A stretch of DNA of 64,000 bases from Mesorhizobium sp. (GTDB lineage Bacteria; Pseudomonadota; Alphaproteobacteria; Rhizobiales; Rhizobiaceae), in assembly GCF_017306545.1 (NCBI RefSeq), contig NZ_JAFKID010000007.1, positions 1-64,000 on the forward strand, given 5' to 3'. The notes under the pieces are model-generated. The model was given only the letters and a program-made list of their open reading frames with translations, was not told the DNA's origin and ran no database searches. The translations under genes were made by a program, and so were the position numbers. Each line of letters opens with the position of its first letter. The first letter of the stretch is position 1. Shown here in pieces: positions 43,025-50,003 of the stretch.

Positions 43025-45205
43025 TCAGCCCTCGTGAATGTTCGGATGCCAACGATAGGTTGCAGTCGGGCGGCCACGGCCTGCGCTATCCCCCTTTTCG
43101 ACTTCCCGGCAATGATGTGTAGAGACCAGAATCTCCACCGCCATCGTGGCCGCTTCTCGGTCAGACAGGCCGGCCCAATCCTTTCTATAGATGTCGCGCA
43201 CCGTGAACTCGTCAGGGAGTTGATGCCGGCGTTCGAGGATCAGGCGGGCACCATCCTCGATCATAGTGTTGCCGGAGGAATAGAGCCGGTTCGCATGGCT
43301 GCGCAGATAGTCTGCCCAGGCCAGTGCCCGGAGCGTCGAATGCTCGCCAACTTCGAACCGGCCGCCGTCGATCAACTCGAAGATCAGCGCAAGGCTCGCC
43401 ACCGTCTTCGGCATCTTCAGAAGATGGCTTTCCAGGACCGGAGACAGCTTGCCGCTGCGGGCCTCGGTCTGGATTTCCGTCATCCACTCCCGGAACATCG
43501 CCTGCGCAGCCACAGAGAAGCGGAGCACGGTCGGCTCGCCAGGGCTTCCGAGTTGCAGGTCGTGCAGGTCGCGGAAGACCTTCTCGTAAGCCTCGCGTGC
43601 GGCGCGATCAGGATGGCGGTCAACCCATTGCCAACTGGTTCGGCTGTCGGGCCACACCGCAAGCTGAAGCCGCTGGATAAGCCCGTCATTACTGGCGCCT
43701 GTCATCGCGCCCCGCACGATCGGTGCGATACGGGAAGGCTGGACGCCGCCGATGATGCTCAAGGTGCAGTTGGCGATATGCACCGTGCCGCGCCCGATCC
43801 GATCATAAGTAAAGCGCCCGGAGCCGTTGAACGCCTCCAGATAGAAGGCCCGCTCGCCGGCATATTCCTCGCTTTCCATGCGGGCGAGAAAGCCCGGCAG
43901 CTCGTCGCGGATCAACAGCAGGCCGCGCGGGTTTTCGTTCAGCAGCTCGCCCAGCTTCTCGACCGTGGCGTCGTTGACGACGATGCGCGGGCATGGCGGC
44001 TCGTCGTCATCACCCTTGGATACGTCAGCGAGGATGGCGCGAGCTGTATCCCTGTCGCCGGCCTTGATCGCCGCTTGCGCCTTCTTCTTCGCCTCCTTCG
44101 CGTCGATCCCGCTCAGAACATCTTCAATGTCGGCGTCTTCAAGAGCGGACTTCCACGCCTCGCGCATTTCGTCCTGAAGGGCATAGATCGGGCCAAGGGC
44201 AGACTGCATGGCCGGCGACTTCATCGCGCTCGGCGGGCCGATGATCGCACCCCACAGGTTTGGAACCTCGATCCAGTCGTCATGCTGTTTCGGCGCGATG
44301 CGGATGCGGTTGCCGATCACCGATGCAATGCCGGCCAGCGCCGCGACGGCCACGAAGTCCGGCACGGATTGCTGGCGGTCGGCTACGTCGAAGACATAGG
44401 CGCGCCACGCTTCCGGCAGCATCTCCGGCACGAACGGCTCGACGGGCGGGAGGCTCGACGTGATCGGGATCGGTGCTTCCCAGCCGCCGGCAGGTTTCGC
44501 GGCCCCCAGCATTCGGGCAATGTCGTCGGCCGTGAAACCGGCGGGGATCGGATCGGCCAAATCCCAGCCTTTCGGGAAACCGGTCGGCACCTGTATGATC
44601 GAAACCGACGCAGCGCCGGCTTCCGTCGCGAGGCGTATTACCGCCTCGGCATATTTCCGGCCCGGATCGTCATGGTCCGGCCAGATCGAGACCGTGCGGC
44701 CCTTCAGCGGCGACCAGTCTGCTTTTCCGGCCGCATTCGATCCGCCCGGCGAGGTGATAACAACATAATCCGGGAAACGCTCGGCAGCGGCATCCGCCGC
44801 CTTTTCACCCTCAACTACCAGCACAGGAGCATCCGGCCGGGCTGCGAGGCGATCGAGACCATAGAGCGGGCGCGGTGCGGGCCAGCTCTTGTTGCGCCAT
44901 TCGTGGACGCCATTCGGACCTTCGCAGAAAGTGAAGGGCTTCACCTGCTTCTCGGCCGGCGAGCCGTTCGCGGGCTTGTCGTAGCGCACGACGCAACCAA
45001 GCAGGTTCACCGCCGTATCGTTGTAGCGCCAGCCGGCCGTGAACGTGAAACCCGCCGGCGCATTGCGATTGATGATCGCGGTCGTGAGAGGCGGCGCATC
45101 CGCAGGAACCGGCGTGATCGGCCGCCATTCATCGGCCTGGGCGGGGCTTCCAGCGACGATTTCGTCGTCGGCCAGTGGCCGGAACATGGTGTTCGTGTCC
45201 ATCAT
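43025..45205 (-). CDS. Primase/helicase-type replication protein (TOPRIM + DUF3987)
   Basis: The 726-residue protein likely initiates element replication. It has a TOPRIM domain (VLVVEGEKAADAA near 129-141, SIWPDHDDPG near 173-182) and a DUF3987 region (about 255-680) with a P-loop-like AIIGPPSAMKSPAMQSAL near 321-337. It also has YLEAFNGSGRFTYDRIGRGTVHIAN and GGVQPSRIAPIVRGAMTGASNDGLIQRLQLAVWPD. The zinc-type N-terminal primase domain is encoded separately just upstream, overlapping by 4 nt. A stand-alone primase-helicase is a constant component of PICIs. Two start ATGs are adjacent (45205, 45202). Confidence 0.88.
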   Translation of the reverse strand: MMDTNTMFRPLADDEIVAGSPAQADEWRPITPVPADAPPLTTAIINRNAPAGFTFTAGWRYNDTAVNLLGCVVRYDKPANGSPAEKQVKPFTFCEGPNGVHEWRNKSWPAPRPLYGLDRLAARPDAPVLVVEGEKAADAAAERFPDYVVITSPGGSNAAGKADWSPLKGRTVSIWPDHDDPGRKYAEAVIRLATEAGAASVSIIQVPTGFPKGWDLADPIPAGFTADDIARMLGAAKPAGGWEAPIPITSSLPPVEPFVPEMLPEAWRAYVFDVADRQQSVPDFVAVAALAGIASVIGNRIRIAPKQHDDWIEVPNLWGAIIGPPSAMKSPAMQSALGPIYALQDEMREAWKSALEDADIEDVLSGIDAKEAKKKAQAAIKAGDRDTARAILADVSKGDDDEPPCPRIVVNDATVEKLGELLNENPRGLLLIRDELPGFLARMESEEYAGERAFYLEAFNGSGRFTYDRIGRGTVHIANCTLSIIGGVQPSRIAPIVRGAMTGASNDGLIQRLQLAVWPDSRTSWQWVDRHPDRAAREAYEKVFRDLHDLQLGSPGEPTVLRFSVAAQAMFREWMTEIQTEARSGKLSPVLESHLLKMPKTVASLALIFELIDGGRFEVGEHSTLRALAWADYLRSHANRLYSSGNTMIEDGARLILERRHQLPDEFTVRDIYRKDWAGLSDREAATMAVEILVSTHHCREVEKGDSAGRGRPTATYRWHPNIHEG

Positions 45206-45489
45206 TCGATTCCAAGCATGTCGGCGAGATTGCGAGCCGCGTCGGCCTGCCCGATCCCAGCCAGATAGGCGGCAAGCGAGACGGGATCGCCGCCCTTGTC
45301 GTCAGTTGCAAAATCGGCCCAGCGACCGGTGTTCATGTTCACGCGAAACGATCCGGGCTTGCGGTCGGCACGGCGAGGATTGCGGCAAACCCATTCGTGG
45401 CCGATGCGGCGACCGTCCGGCAGCCAGCGCGAAAGGAGCGACGGCAGCACGGCGAGCGCATCACGGTTGATCCGGTCGAAGTCGATCAT
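45202..45489 (-). CDS. Primase N-terminal (GGD-type) domain as a separate protein
   Basis: The 95-residue protein starts at ATG 45489 (MIDFDRINRDALAVLPSLLS). It has GRRIGHEWVCRNPRRADRKPGSFRVN, WADFATDDKGGDPVSLAAYL and AARNLADMLGIE. This is the zinc-ribbon region that precedes TOPRIM in phage primases, but only one cysteine remains. It overlaps the TOPRIM/DUF3987 gene by 4 nt and the preceding gene by 1 nt, so translation is coupled and the two probably act as one enzyme. Confidence 0.75.
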   Translation of the reverse strand: MIDFDRINRDALAVLPSLLSRWLPDGRRIGHEWVCRNPRRADRKPGSFRVNMNTGRWADFATDDKGGDPVSLAAYLAGIGQADAARNLADMLGIE

Positions 45490-45848
45490 CACGCCACGAC
45501 CTTCTTCAACTTGGCGTAGATCGCCCGCAGCCACGCCGCCTGTTTTGCACTAGGCTGCGCATCGAGCACCAAGCGGTCGGCCATGTCGGCGACGAAGACG
45601 AACTCCTTCAGGCTGAGGCGGTGCTGGCCGATGTTGCGGCACCACGCGGCCAACTCCTGCCAAGTCGCCGGCTCGCCATCGCAGGAGCTGCTATCAAGGC
45701 CGGCCGCGAGCGCATGAAGATCGAGACCAGCGCTTTCGAGCGTGCGGCGGATCGCGCGTACAGTTGCGATAACCTCGCCATCGTGGTCGGATGCGAGGCG
45801 CGGGATCAGTTTCGCGATCTTCGGTGCTACTGGTGCGAGCGCGTTCAT
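45489..45848 (-). CDS. Hypothetical protein of the replication operon
   Basis: The 119-residue protein (MNALAPVAPKIAKLIPRLAS...) has no recognised domain. It is mostly helical, with DGEVIATVRAIRRTLESAGLDLHALA, EPATWQELAAWCRNI and KEFVFVADMADRLVLDAQPSAKQAAWLRAIYAKLKK. This pattern recurs in alphaproteobacterial prophages next to primases. A role in replication is inferred from context. It overlaps both neighbours, by 4 nt upstream and 1 nt downstream. Confidence 0.7.
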   Translation of the reverse strand: MNALAPVAPKIAKLIPRLASDHDGEVIATVRAIRRTLESAGLDLHALAAGLDSSSCDGEPATWQELAAWCRNIGQHRLSLKEFVFVADMADRLVLDAQPSAKQAAWLRAIYAKLKKVVA

Positions 45849-46036
45849 GCCGCACCCGCCAGAATTTCGACGCCGACATGGCGAGCGAGGATCGGAAACC
45901 GCTTCTCGATTGCCGCCAGCGACACCATGTTGTAGGCATCACGTTCGGAATTGCCGCTGCTATGGTATTCCGTCGAGCCGCCGTGCAGAGGACCAGTCTG
46001 CGCGGCGGCTTTCTTTTCGAGGGTGACGCTAAGCAT
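45845..46036 (-). CDS. Hypothetical small protein
   Basis: From ATG 46036 a 63-residue protein reads MLSVTLEKKAAAQTGPLHGG... and ends VGVEILAGAA. No domain is recognised. It overlaps the AlpA-like gene by 8 nt and the next gene by 4 nt (ATGA), which supports its being translated. The longer frame to 46156 is antisense-like and rejected. Confidence 0.55.
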   Translation of the reverse strand: MLSVTLEKKAAAQTGPLHGGSTEYHSSGNSERDAYNMVSLAAIEKRFPILARHVGVEILAGAA

Positions 46037-46325
46037 GGACGCTGCCCTCGGCGGACGGATCGATGCCCAGCTTTTTGCAGGCCCAATCGTCCAGGCCGTT
46101 CTCGCCAGCCTTCGGATAGAGCGGCGTGCGGTTGAGGCGCTGGACAGCCGGACCATCGGAACGCTGGGAATACCAGCGGGCTAACGTGGCGGTCGCCAAT
46201 TCGATGCCGTAGACCAGCTTTAGGTACTCTACCGCCTCCCACCGGCGAAGACGAGGTTTACGAAGGGCAGGCGGCAGGGTAGCCGGGGGCGTTCCCTCCG
46301 AAGAGGGCTGTGAAATCTCATTCAT
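46029..46325 (-). CDS. AlpA-like helix-turn-helix protein / excisionase candidate
   Basis: The 98-residue protein has the short HTH pattern of AlpA/excisionase proteins: RWEAVEYLKLVYGIELATATLARWYSQRSDGPAVQRLNRTPLYPKAGLDDWA-like (broken here by EN), meaning a helix-turn-helix, a tryptophan, a strand with proline and a final DDWACKKLG. AlpA-type activators switch on Gram-negative PICIs. It has its own AGGAGA ribosome binding site, heads the small-gene and primase operon, and lies just downstream of the 443-residue regulator. Confidence 0.7.
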   Translation of the reverse strand: MNEISQPSSEGTPPATLPPALRKPRLRRWEAVEYLKLVYGIELATATLARWYSQRSDGPAVQRLNRTPLYPKAGENGLDDWACKKLGIDPSAEGSVHA

Positions 46326-46409
46326 CTCTTTCTCCTAAGCGTTCGGCTTCAGTCGGGTTCCGGGCCGTTCGTCAGTTCACCCATGACCCGCTTCCGGCGG
46401 GCAATGTCT

Positions 46410-47741
46410 TCATTCGCCTTCCCCGATCATCTTCTTCATCCGTTCATCAGCTTCTTGAGCAACGCGCGTCAGCCGGGCAGCCTCGTGCTTCCGCCACAAC
46501 GCTACCGAACGAGACTTCTCGCGGTTCATTTCAGCGACGGATGACCAAGGGAAAGAGTTGTCTCGGTGGCTTTCCCAAGACCGCGCTTCCAACGCCTGAT
46601 ATTCATCCGTTTCGGCCTTCGACAGACCGACCAGAACACGGTTGCCGTCGTCGTCGGTAGACCACTTCCTGAAGAAGTCTTCCTCCTCGATCCTGCGGAC
46701 TTCTGCCGCAACGTCGATTACGACAGGCTGAGGCGCTGGATAGCGTTGCGCGATCTTCACCCGCTCCATCCACGGCAAAGGCGACGAAGGTTTGCCAACC
46801 GGAAGGCCATAGGCGCGGCGTTTCATCTTGCGCACCGCCAACGTGATATTCACGTCAAGCAGGCTATCGAAGTTGTTCAGATGATAGCGGGCGCGCTCTT
46901 GCTCTTCTTCGTCGCGGCCCCATCCGATGACACGCACCGTTTTTTTGTCCGGCTCGATCACGGATACTGGGTCGAAGTCATATTCGATCGACTTGCCCTT
47001 ATTAAACTCGCCGGCCATGAAGTTCTGCATAGCGTGCATCGGGCTGGGATCGGGACTCTTAATGAAGACCCAGCGGCCATTGACGATCAGGATATGCTCG
47101 TCGAAACGCGGAAGCGTTTCCGCTTGATAGTTCTCGTAGGTGTAGAGACCCAGCGGGTCGATCTCGCCAGAGTATACCGGTGCTTCGGTGAGAGATTTGA
47201 TTTCGAGGTTTGGAAGGTCGCTGCCCGAGCGGTCCACGAACATCACGCCAGTCTCATTCGGCGTGAACTGGTCGAACGGAACTTCGAGAATGTCGCCGTG
47301 ACGAGGCTTCGGATTGTCAATGCTGTAACAGGGGAAGACGAAGCGCTCCCACACATGCCAGGGCACTATATCAGTCGGCAGCCAGTTTCCTTTGGGATCG
47401 ACCATCATCATGGATCGAACACCGGCGAGCGGCGCTCGATAGTCCACCACCTCGGTTGGCGTGCCCGCGATCACCGGTGTCGCGCCGATGATATTGGTTG
47501 CAAGCTCCAACGTCAGGCCGGCTTCGCTGAGAGCGTGGACGATGGCAACGGCATTCCGGGTCTTTGGATCGACGCGGCGCGTATGACGGCTGCCACGTCC
47601 GCCGCCGGAGACGCCAGCGCGCATGTGCGGCAGATTGAGCACGATGGCGACGGCGCGCGGAGCCATACCGGTCCATTCGGCAAGTTCGGGATCGGAAATC
47701 CGTCCCGTCCACCAGTTTATGACTTTGTCTCGATCCAGCAC
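46410..47741 (-). CDS. Large HTH-containing putative regulator, unknown C-terminal domain
   Basis: The 443-residue protein has an N-terminal MerR-like HTH region: DKVINWWTGRISDPELAEWTGMAPRAVAIVLNL, then TRRVDPKTRNAVAIVHALSEAGLTLELATNIIG. The remaining 340 residues match nothing I know; typical parts are MFVDRSGSDLPNLEIKSLTE, ILIVNGRWVFIKSPDPSP and a C-terminal coiled-coil (EARSWESHRDN..., LTRVAQEADERMKKMIGEGE). GTG 47741 is chosen because the apparent promoter -10 lies at 47770-47775; a TTG at 47771 would give 10 more residues. It may be the element's main repressor or activator, but this is inferred from its HTH and operator-like upstream region. Confidence 0.55.
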   Translation of the reverse strand: MLDRDKVINWWTGRISDPELAEWTGMAPRAVAIVLNLPHMRAGVSGGGRGSRHTRRVDPKTRNAVAIVHALSEAGLTLELATNIIGATPVIAGTPTEVVDYRAPLAGVRSMMMVDPKGNWLPTDIVPWHVWERFVFPCYSIDNPKPRHGDILEVPFDQFTPNETGVMFVDRSGSDLPNLEIKSLTEAPVYSGEIDPLGLYTYENYQAETLPRFDEHILIVNGRWVFIKSPDPSPMHAMQNFMAGEFNKGKSIEYDFDPVSVIEPDKKTVRVIGWGRDEEEQERARYHLNNFDSLLDVNITLAVRKMKRRAYGLPVGKPSSPLPWMERVKIAQRYPAPQPVVIDVAAEVRRIEEEDFFRKWSTDDDGNRVLVGLSKAETDEYQALEARSWESHRDNSFPWSSVAEMNREKSRSVALWRKHEAARLTRVAQEADERMKKMIGEGE

Positions 47742-47769
47742 GGACGAATCGTCCCCTTGTTTCGAAAAC

Positions 47770-47824
47770 AACGTAGCACGTCATTTGGATCATGCAAGAA
47801 TCAAATGACGTTTAGCGTCATTTA
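47770..47824 (-). promoter_or_regulatory. Promoter and CGTCATTT operators upstream of the 443-residue regulator
   Basis: On the minus strand TTGCAT (47792-47797) and TACGTT (47770-47775) are 16 nt apart. The motif CGTCATTTG occurs at 47779-47787 inside the spacer, inverted at 47802-47810, and again at 47816-47824. The spacing of one copy between -35 and -10 fits repression. Confidence 0.6.
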
Positions 47825-47897
47825 AGTTTTCTTGAATTTGCGCCCTATTGCTCGACATGGCGCGAATATGCGTCATTCCGGAGAGGCGTGGATAAAC

Positions 47898-47933
47898 GCA
47901 AACCGCCCCGACAGCGGCTTGCCGGCGGGGCGG
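47898..47933 (-). terminator. Terminator of the leftward small-gene operon
   Basis: On the minus strand CCGCCCCG, a 15-nt loop and CGGGGCGG precede TTTGCG. It lies about 20 nt past the stop of the gene at 47954. Confidence 0.6.
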
Positions 47934-47953
47934 GAAACACAAGCAGCGTCGTT

Positions 47954-48142
47954 TTAATGGATGGTCGGCCGGTGCGGCTCGACTTCCTCGCCTTCGACCG
48001 GGACGGGCTTGTCGTCGCGGATCGCCTTGAACAGCTCGCGCATGTTGGCGTCGAGGATTTCGTTCGCCTGCTTCACACCGCGCCGGTCGCCGAGAACAAA
48101 GCCGAAGGCGAAGGCTATGCCGATGAACAGGAGGCAAATCAT
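47954..48142 (-). CDS. Small membrane protein
   Basis: From ATG 48142, overlapping the previous stop by 4 nt, the protein is 62 residues: MICLLFIGIAFAFGFVLGDRR (one transmembrane helix) and a charged tail with VKQANEILDANMRELFKAI. It is probably a single-pass protein. It does not look like a holin, because only one helix is present and no endolysin is nearby. An upstream ATG at 48169 is also possible. Confidence 0.6.
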   Translation of the reverse strand: MICLLFIGIAFAFGFVLGDRRGVKQANEILDANMRELFKAIRDDKPVPVEGEEVEPHRPTIH

Positions 48143-48402
48143 TCGACATGCGCCCGACAGTTCGGCCATTGCTCGGCCAACCCGCCACCGTCGGCGATGC
48201 CGCTTTCGCCAGGATCGTCTTCAAGGTCACTGGCAGCGTCGGCGAGGTACGGCTCCAACGGGTCCGGCTCGGCGTCGTCGCCATCTTCAAGATCAGGGTC
48301 GCCGTCGATCGTATCGAGCAAGGCGACCAGGTGCTCGATGGTCGCCTCGATGCGGGACCGCATGGAGGGTGTGACGGCGAGGAAAGTGGTTGCGGGGATC
48401 AT
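48139..48402 (-). CDS. Acidic hypothetical protein
   Basis: The 87-residue protein has a short basic helix (RSRIEATIEHLVALLDTI) and then a highly acidic stretch (DGDPDLEDGDDAEPDPLEP). No domain is recognised. Acidic small proteins in phages often mimic DNA, but that is speculation here. It overlaps both neighbours by 4 nt, so it belongs to the leftward operon that starts at 48779. Confidence 0.6.
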   Translation of the reverse strand: MIPATTFLAVTPSMRSRIEATIEHLVALLDTIDGDPDLEDGDDAEPDPLEPYLADAASDLEDDPGESGIADGGGLAEQWPNCRAHVE

Positions 48403-48779
48403 TCGGCGTCATCCTCATCATCGGGGATGGACAGCCCCGCACAGATGATCCGAGCTTCCGCCGCTTCCAAAACCACCAAGATGGGTTTGAAGAAGTCAAT
48501 GCTGTCGCGAATACCGTTGCCGTAGGGTTCGAAGATGCCGTCGCGGTCCATCCCCTGAATCATCTCCACCAGCTCGGGCTTCGTCTTGTAGAGCGTGAGC
48601 CAAGCCATGCGGACTGACACGAGATAGGGGTTCGCCAGTCTCGCCCATTGTTCGTTCGAAGGCGGCTTCCACTCGTCCGGCTCGTGCTTCCACGGTTCGA
48701 AGGTTATGGCGGCAAGTTGCTCGTCGGTCATGTCGGCAGGCACGGCTTCGCCGGCTGCCGGAACGGATGCGTTCGGCAT
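48399..48779 (-). CDS. Hypothetical protein, first gene of the leftward operon
   Basis: The 126-residue protein has MTDEQLAAITFEPWKHEPDEWKPPSNEQWARLANPYLVSVRMAWLTLYKT in its middle and a C-terminal half with DSIDFFKPILVVLEAAEARIICAGLS. It has no recognised domain. It reads away from the Xre gene across overlapping divergent promoters, so it is the first gene expressed when the Xre protein is inactive, if the switch works as proposed. Confidence 0.6.
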   Translation of the reverse strand: MPNASVPAAGEAVPADMTDEQLAAITFEPWKHEPDEWKPPSNEQWARLANPYLVSVRMAWLTLYKTKPELVEMIQGMDRDGIFEPYGNGIRDSIDFFKPILVVLEAAEARIICAGLSIPDDEDDAE

Positions 48780-48791
48780 GGGTATCTCCCG

Positions 48792-48845
48792 TTGATGTTT
48801 TCGTATCGACGTGATACGTATGGATCAACGTGACACCTAAGTCAA
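48792..48845. promoter_or_regulatory. Overlapping divergent promoters with a palindrome
   Basis: Rightward: TTGATG (48792-48797), 17 nt, TACGTA (48815-48820). Leftward (minus strand): TTGACT (48840-48845), 17 nt, CATACG (48817-48822). The -10 boxes overlap, and CGTATC-GACGT-GATACG (48802-48818) is a palindrome across them. Related half-sites AACGTGACAC and AATGTGATCT lie further right. Confidence 0.6.
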
Positions 48846-48860
48846 CACTTTTAGATAAAT

Positions 48861-49112
48861 GTGATCTATATGGATAAGCCAACAGGTCGCCAGTTGGCGG
48901 CAGCCCGCACGTTAGTCGGCCTCACCCAGGCGGATGTCGCGGCACGTTCGAACCTGTCGGTGCCTACGCTGAAGCGCATGGAAGCCAGTGAAGGGCCGGT
49001 CACGGGGATGCAGAACAACGTTGATGCCGTGATCCGCGCGCTCGAATCGGCCGGCGTGATATTCGTGGAAGAAAATGGCGAAGGGCCGGGTGTTCGACTA
49101 AGGAAAAGTTGA
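48861..49112 (+). CDS. Xre-family HTH regulator
   Basis: The protein is a 74- to 83-residue Xre/Cro-like DNA-binding domain: RQLAAARTLVGLTQADVAARSNLSVPTLKRMEASEG, a classic HTH, then AVIRALESAGVIFVEENGEGPGVRL. It has no peptidase or sensor domain. The start is GTG 48861 or ATG 48870; neither has a strong ribosome binding site, so translation may be weak or nearly leaderless. It is divergent from the leftward operon and is a candidate repressor of both promoters. Confidence 0.8.
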   Translation: MIYMDKPTGRQLAAARTLVGLTQADVAARSNLSVPTLKRMEASEGPVTGMQNNVDAVIRALESAGVIFVEENGEGPGVRLRKS

Positions 49113-49160
49113 CCTTCGTCTAGATTCCGCGCACCTTCTTCTTGGGAAAGGGAGGGGAAG

Positions 49161-49394
49161 ATGGCGCAATATAAATACGGCGAGTATCTTCAGAAGAGCG
49201 ACCACGAAGCCTACGACACGGAGCACACACCGGGAACGGTAGTTACCAATTCGGGGATTTACAGGTGCAAGAACTGTGGTGACGAGATTGCCGCCAACAA
49301 GGGCAATCCCCTTCCCCCACAGAATCATCATCAGCACGCCAACAATACGCCTATCCGTTGGAAGCTTTTGGTTTTTGCGCAGCAGAAGAAGTAG
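49161..49394 (+). CDS. Zinc-ribbon hypothetical protein (cargo candidate)
   Basis: The 77-residue protein follows a strong GGGAGGGGAAG ribosome binding site. It has IYRCKNCGDEIAANKGNPLPPQNHHQH: one CxxC and three closely spaced histidines, a probable zinc ribbon. The end PIRWKLLVFAQQKK is basic. It is part of a more AT-rich cargo region. The biological role is unknown. Confidence 0.65.
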   Translation: MAQYKYGEYLQKSDHEAYDTEHTPGTVVTNSGIYRCKNCGDEIAANKGNPLPPQNHHQHANNTPIRWKLLVFAQQKK

Positions 49395-49412
49395 ATACTT
49401 GGAGCCGGTGAG

Positions 49413-49811
49413 ATGGATATTGCAACCGGGCTGACGTTGCTCGCCCAGGCTACGGGTATTGTCAAAGACCTACGCGACATCGACAAAGGGTTCGACGCCG
49501 CCGTGCTCAAGGCGCAGATGGCCGATCTCTACGGTACGCTCGCGGATGTGAAGATCGCCCTGTCCGACGCTCGGGAAACCATCCATGAGCGCGATCGGAA
49601 GATCAAAGAGCTTGAAGAAAAGATTGGCGCGCTTACCTCGGGCGAGGCTTGCGCTATCTGCAATGCGGGTCGAATGAAAGTCGTTGCATCACGCGAGCAT
49701 CCTCACTTTGGCTTTGCCGGAGTCCAAGAGCGAACCCTGAAATGTGACAATTGCGGCCACACGGAAAAGCACCTCCACGATCCGACGGGCGTCACTAAGA
49801 GCAAGCGCTGA
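49413..49811 (+). CDS. Coiled-coil protein with C-terminal zinc ribbon (cargo candidate)
   Basis: The 132-residue protein has a helical N-terminal part (MDIATGLTLLAQATGIVKDLRD), a coiled-coil (YGTLADVKIALSDARETIHERDRKIKELEEKIG) and a C-terminal zinc ribbon with CAICNAG and CDNCGH pairs followed by HTEKHLH. Its form suggests a nucleic-acid- or protein-binding accessory factor. Ribosome binding site GGAGCCGGTGAG. It follows the smaller zinc-ribbon gene by 18 nt and is probably in one operon with the Xre gene. Confidence 0.7.
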   Translation: MDIATGLTLLAQATGIVKDLRDIDKGFDAAVLKAQMADLYGTLADVKIALSDARETIHERDRKIKELEEKIGALTSGEACAICNAGRMKVVASREHPHFGFAGVQERTLKCDNCGHTEKHLHDPTGVTKSKR

Positions 49812-49903
49812 CGGCCTTGTGCCTATCCCGTTGATAGTGCACAACATATAGATTCGGCTCTTGACAACCGGGACAAAATGAGTCCGCGTGGCCGAATCTT
49901 AAC

Positions 49904-49998
49904 TTGACATTAACGTGCCAAACGATATCTAGAGATCAGGCATTGCCTAGGAGGTCTCCGAATCGGAGGCTGGCGGAGGGTCCTTCGGGACCCTTTTT
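49904..49998 (+). ncRNA. Candidate small RNA: promoter, two hairpins, terminator
   Basis: A TTGACA (49904-49909), 16-nt spacer and TATCTA (49926-49931) form a good promoter. From about 49937 the transcript would hold AGGC-ATT-GCCT (49938-49948), CTCCGA-A-TCGGAG (49956-49968) and the terminator GGGTCC-TTCG-GGACCC-TTTTT (49978-49998). That is about 60 nt with three hairpins and no reading frame. Confidence 0.5.
49977..49998 (+). terminator. Intrinsic terminator after the cargo operon / sRNA
   Basis: AGGGTCC-TTCG-GGACCCT followed by TTTT is a textbook Rho-independent terminator on the plus strand. It would end the candidate sRNA and also any transcript from 48861-49811. Confidence 0.9.
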
Positions 49999-50003
49999 GC
50001 TAC

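Noticed and set aside
47954-48142. Small membrane protein as a holin
   Set aside because: It has a single helix, lies in an early operon far from structural genes, and there is no endolysin beside it.
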